From the NCBI GenBank assembly GCA_009991425.1, contig JAACWH010000020.1, forward strand, positions 119,652-183,651: 64,000 bases of DNA. The letters run 5' to 3'. Below are positions 63,762 through 64,000 of the stretch, in pieces. Source of the DNA: Leptospira sp. GTDB lineage: Bacteria; Spirochaetota; Leptospiria; Leptospirales; Leptospiraceae. The position numbers and the translations under genes were made by a program. The stretch's first letter is position 1; every line of letters starts with the position of its first letter. The notes under the pieces are model-generated. The model was given only the letters and a program-made list of their open reading frames with translations. It ran no database searches and was not told the DNA's origin.

Positions 63762-64000
63762 AATTTTAGGTAGCATATTTGAAAGAATAGAGTAATGAGA
63801 TGGGGTAATTCTAAATTTATTCTATGCTATAAATTACGTTATCTGATAAATGGAAAATTTTAGGATTTAGTTCTTTAATACCATTAGCTACAATCGTTGT
63901 ATCTAAGGCGCTTCTGCAAAAAGTAATAAAATAAATATTTGACGAGATGATACGTTAAAAAATACTCTAACGAGTACTATGTTCCGTAAAAATCAAGACT
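63762..64000. other. Right-edge stretch without a confident gene
   Basis: No convincing gene, RNA or strong terminator is seen in these 239 AT-rich bases. The one weak signal is an open minus-strand frame at 63817-63954 (about 45 codons) reading IVANGIKELNPKIFHLSDNV toward a stop at 63817, with no start codon visible and an in-frame stop just before it. It may be a remnant of an old gene or chance. Confidence 0.35.

Noticed and set aside
1..64000. CRISPR arrays, insertion sequences, prophage or tRNA/rRNA genes
   Set aside because: No regularly spaced repeats, transposase motifs, phage structural genes or RNA gene folds were seen on either strand.

Overview
The window looks like chromosomal DNA of a Leptospira-type spirochaete. 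This is inferred, not searched. The DNA is AT-rich, genes are tightly packed on both strands, many proteins carry short spirochaete-style lipoboxes (FNC, IGC, VSC, MSC), lipid A is made (lpxK), and a FlgM-like protein implies flagella. I see no rRNA, tRNA, CRISPR array, insertion sequence or prophage. No stretch above 300 bases lacks a gene; the longest are about 274 bases before hisB and 239 bases at the right edge.

Layout. 1-3.6 kb: 3' end of carB, then a leucyl-tRNA-protein transferase, a DUF1499 lipoprotein and a pectinacetylesterase/Notum-like lipoprotein, all facing carB. 3.6-7.7 kb: trehalose unit (GH15 hydrolase plus fused OtsA-OtsB). 7.8-10.4 kb: TetR regulator with AlkB alkane hydroxylase, then an aldo/keto reductase. 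10.7-13.9 kb: hisB-hisH-hisA coupled to a VKOR-DsbA fusion. 13.9-19.6 kb (minus strand): M23 peptidase, NeuB-like synthase, FeoB, FeoA, ABC1 kinase. 19.7-27.3 kb: an XPB/Ssl2-like orphan, GNAT, glycyl-tRNA synthetase, a TonB-like membrane protein coupled to a PrsW protease, and a YdeI-like protein. 27.4-37 kb (minus strand): AIPR protein, ClpS-like adaptor coupled to a class II photolyase, acyltransferase, CAP/beta-helix protein, sulfatase-fold lipoprotein and an overlapping 57-aa ORF. 37-40.2 kb: lipase, a MaoC pair, an MDR dehydrogenase and DUF2200. 40.3-45.3 kb: TIGR01777 epimerase, cytochrome c lipoprotein, STAS protein plus citrate-synthase-like protein, thioredoxin-TPR protein, hisE. 45.3-52.4 kb: lpxK, then a minus-strand run with mnmC, an Fe-ADH-like protein, flgM-like, rsmI and a Cys-rich lipoprotein. 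52.4-59.2 kb: small conserved genes, a DUF368 (PopT-type) transporter, ung, a THUMP-type methyltransferase, EamA. 59.2-63.8 kb: copZ-copA with a candidate operator, then an ABC exporter.

The most unusual signal is two apparently catalysis-dead members of well-known enzyme families. The citrate-synthase-like protein at 42827-44116 keeps one catalytic His but has Glu, Gln and Ser where the second His, the His of GFGHR and the Asp are expected. It follows a STAS protein whose usual phospho-Ser appears to be Ala. The Fe-alcohol-dehydrogenase-like protein at 49378-50544 appears to lack all four metal ligands and its GGGS motif. Both look conserved in fold and maintained as genes, which suggests regulatory or structural roles. 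These comparisons were made by eye against remembered family motifs.

Other leads are the AIPR protein outside any visible defence island, the ABC1 kinase-FeoA-FeoB coupling, the photolyase-ClpS coupling, a sulfatase-fold lipoprotein with Thr at the nucleophile position, and a palindrome over the copZA promoter.
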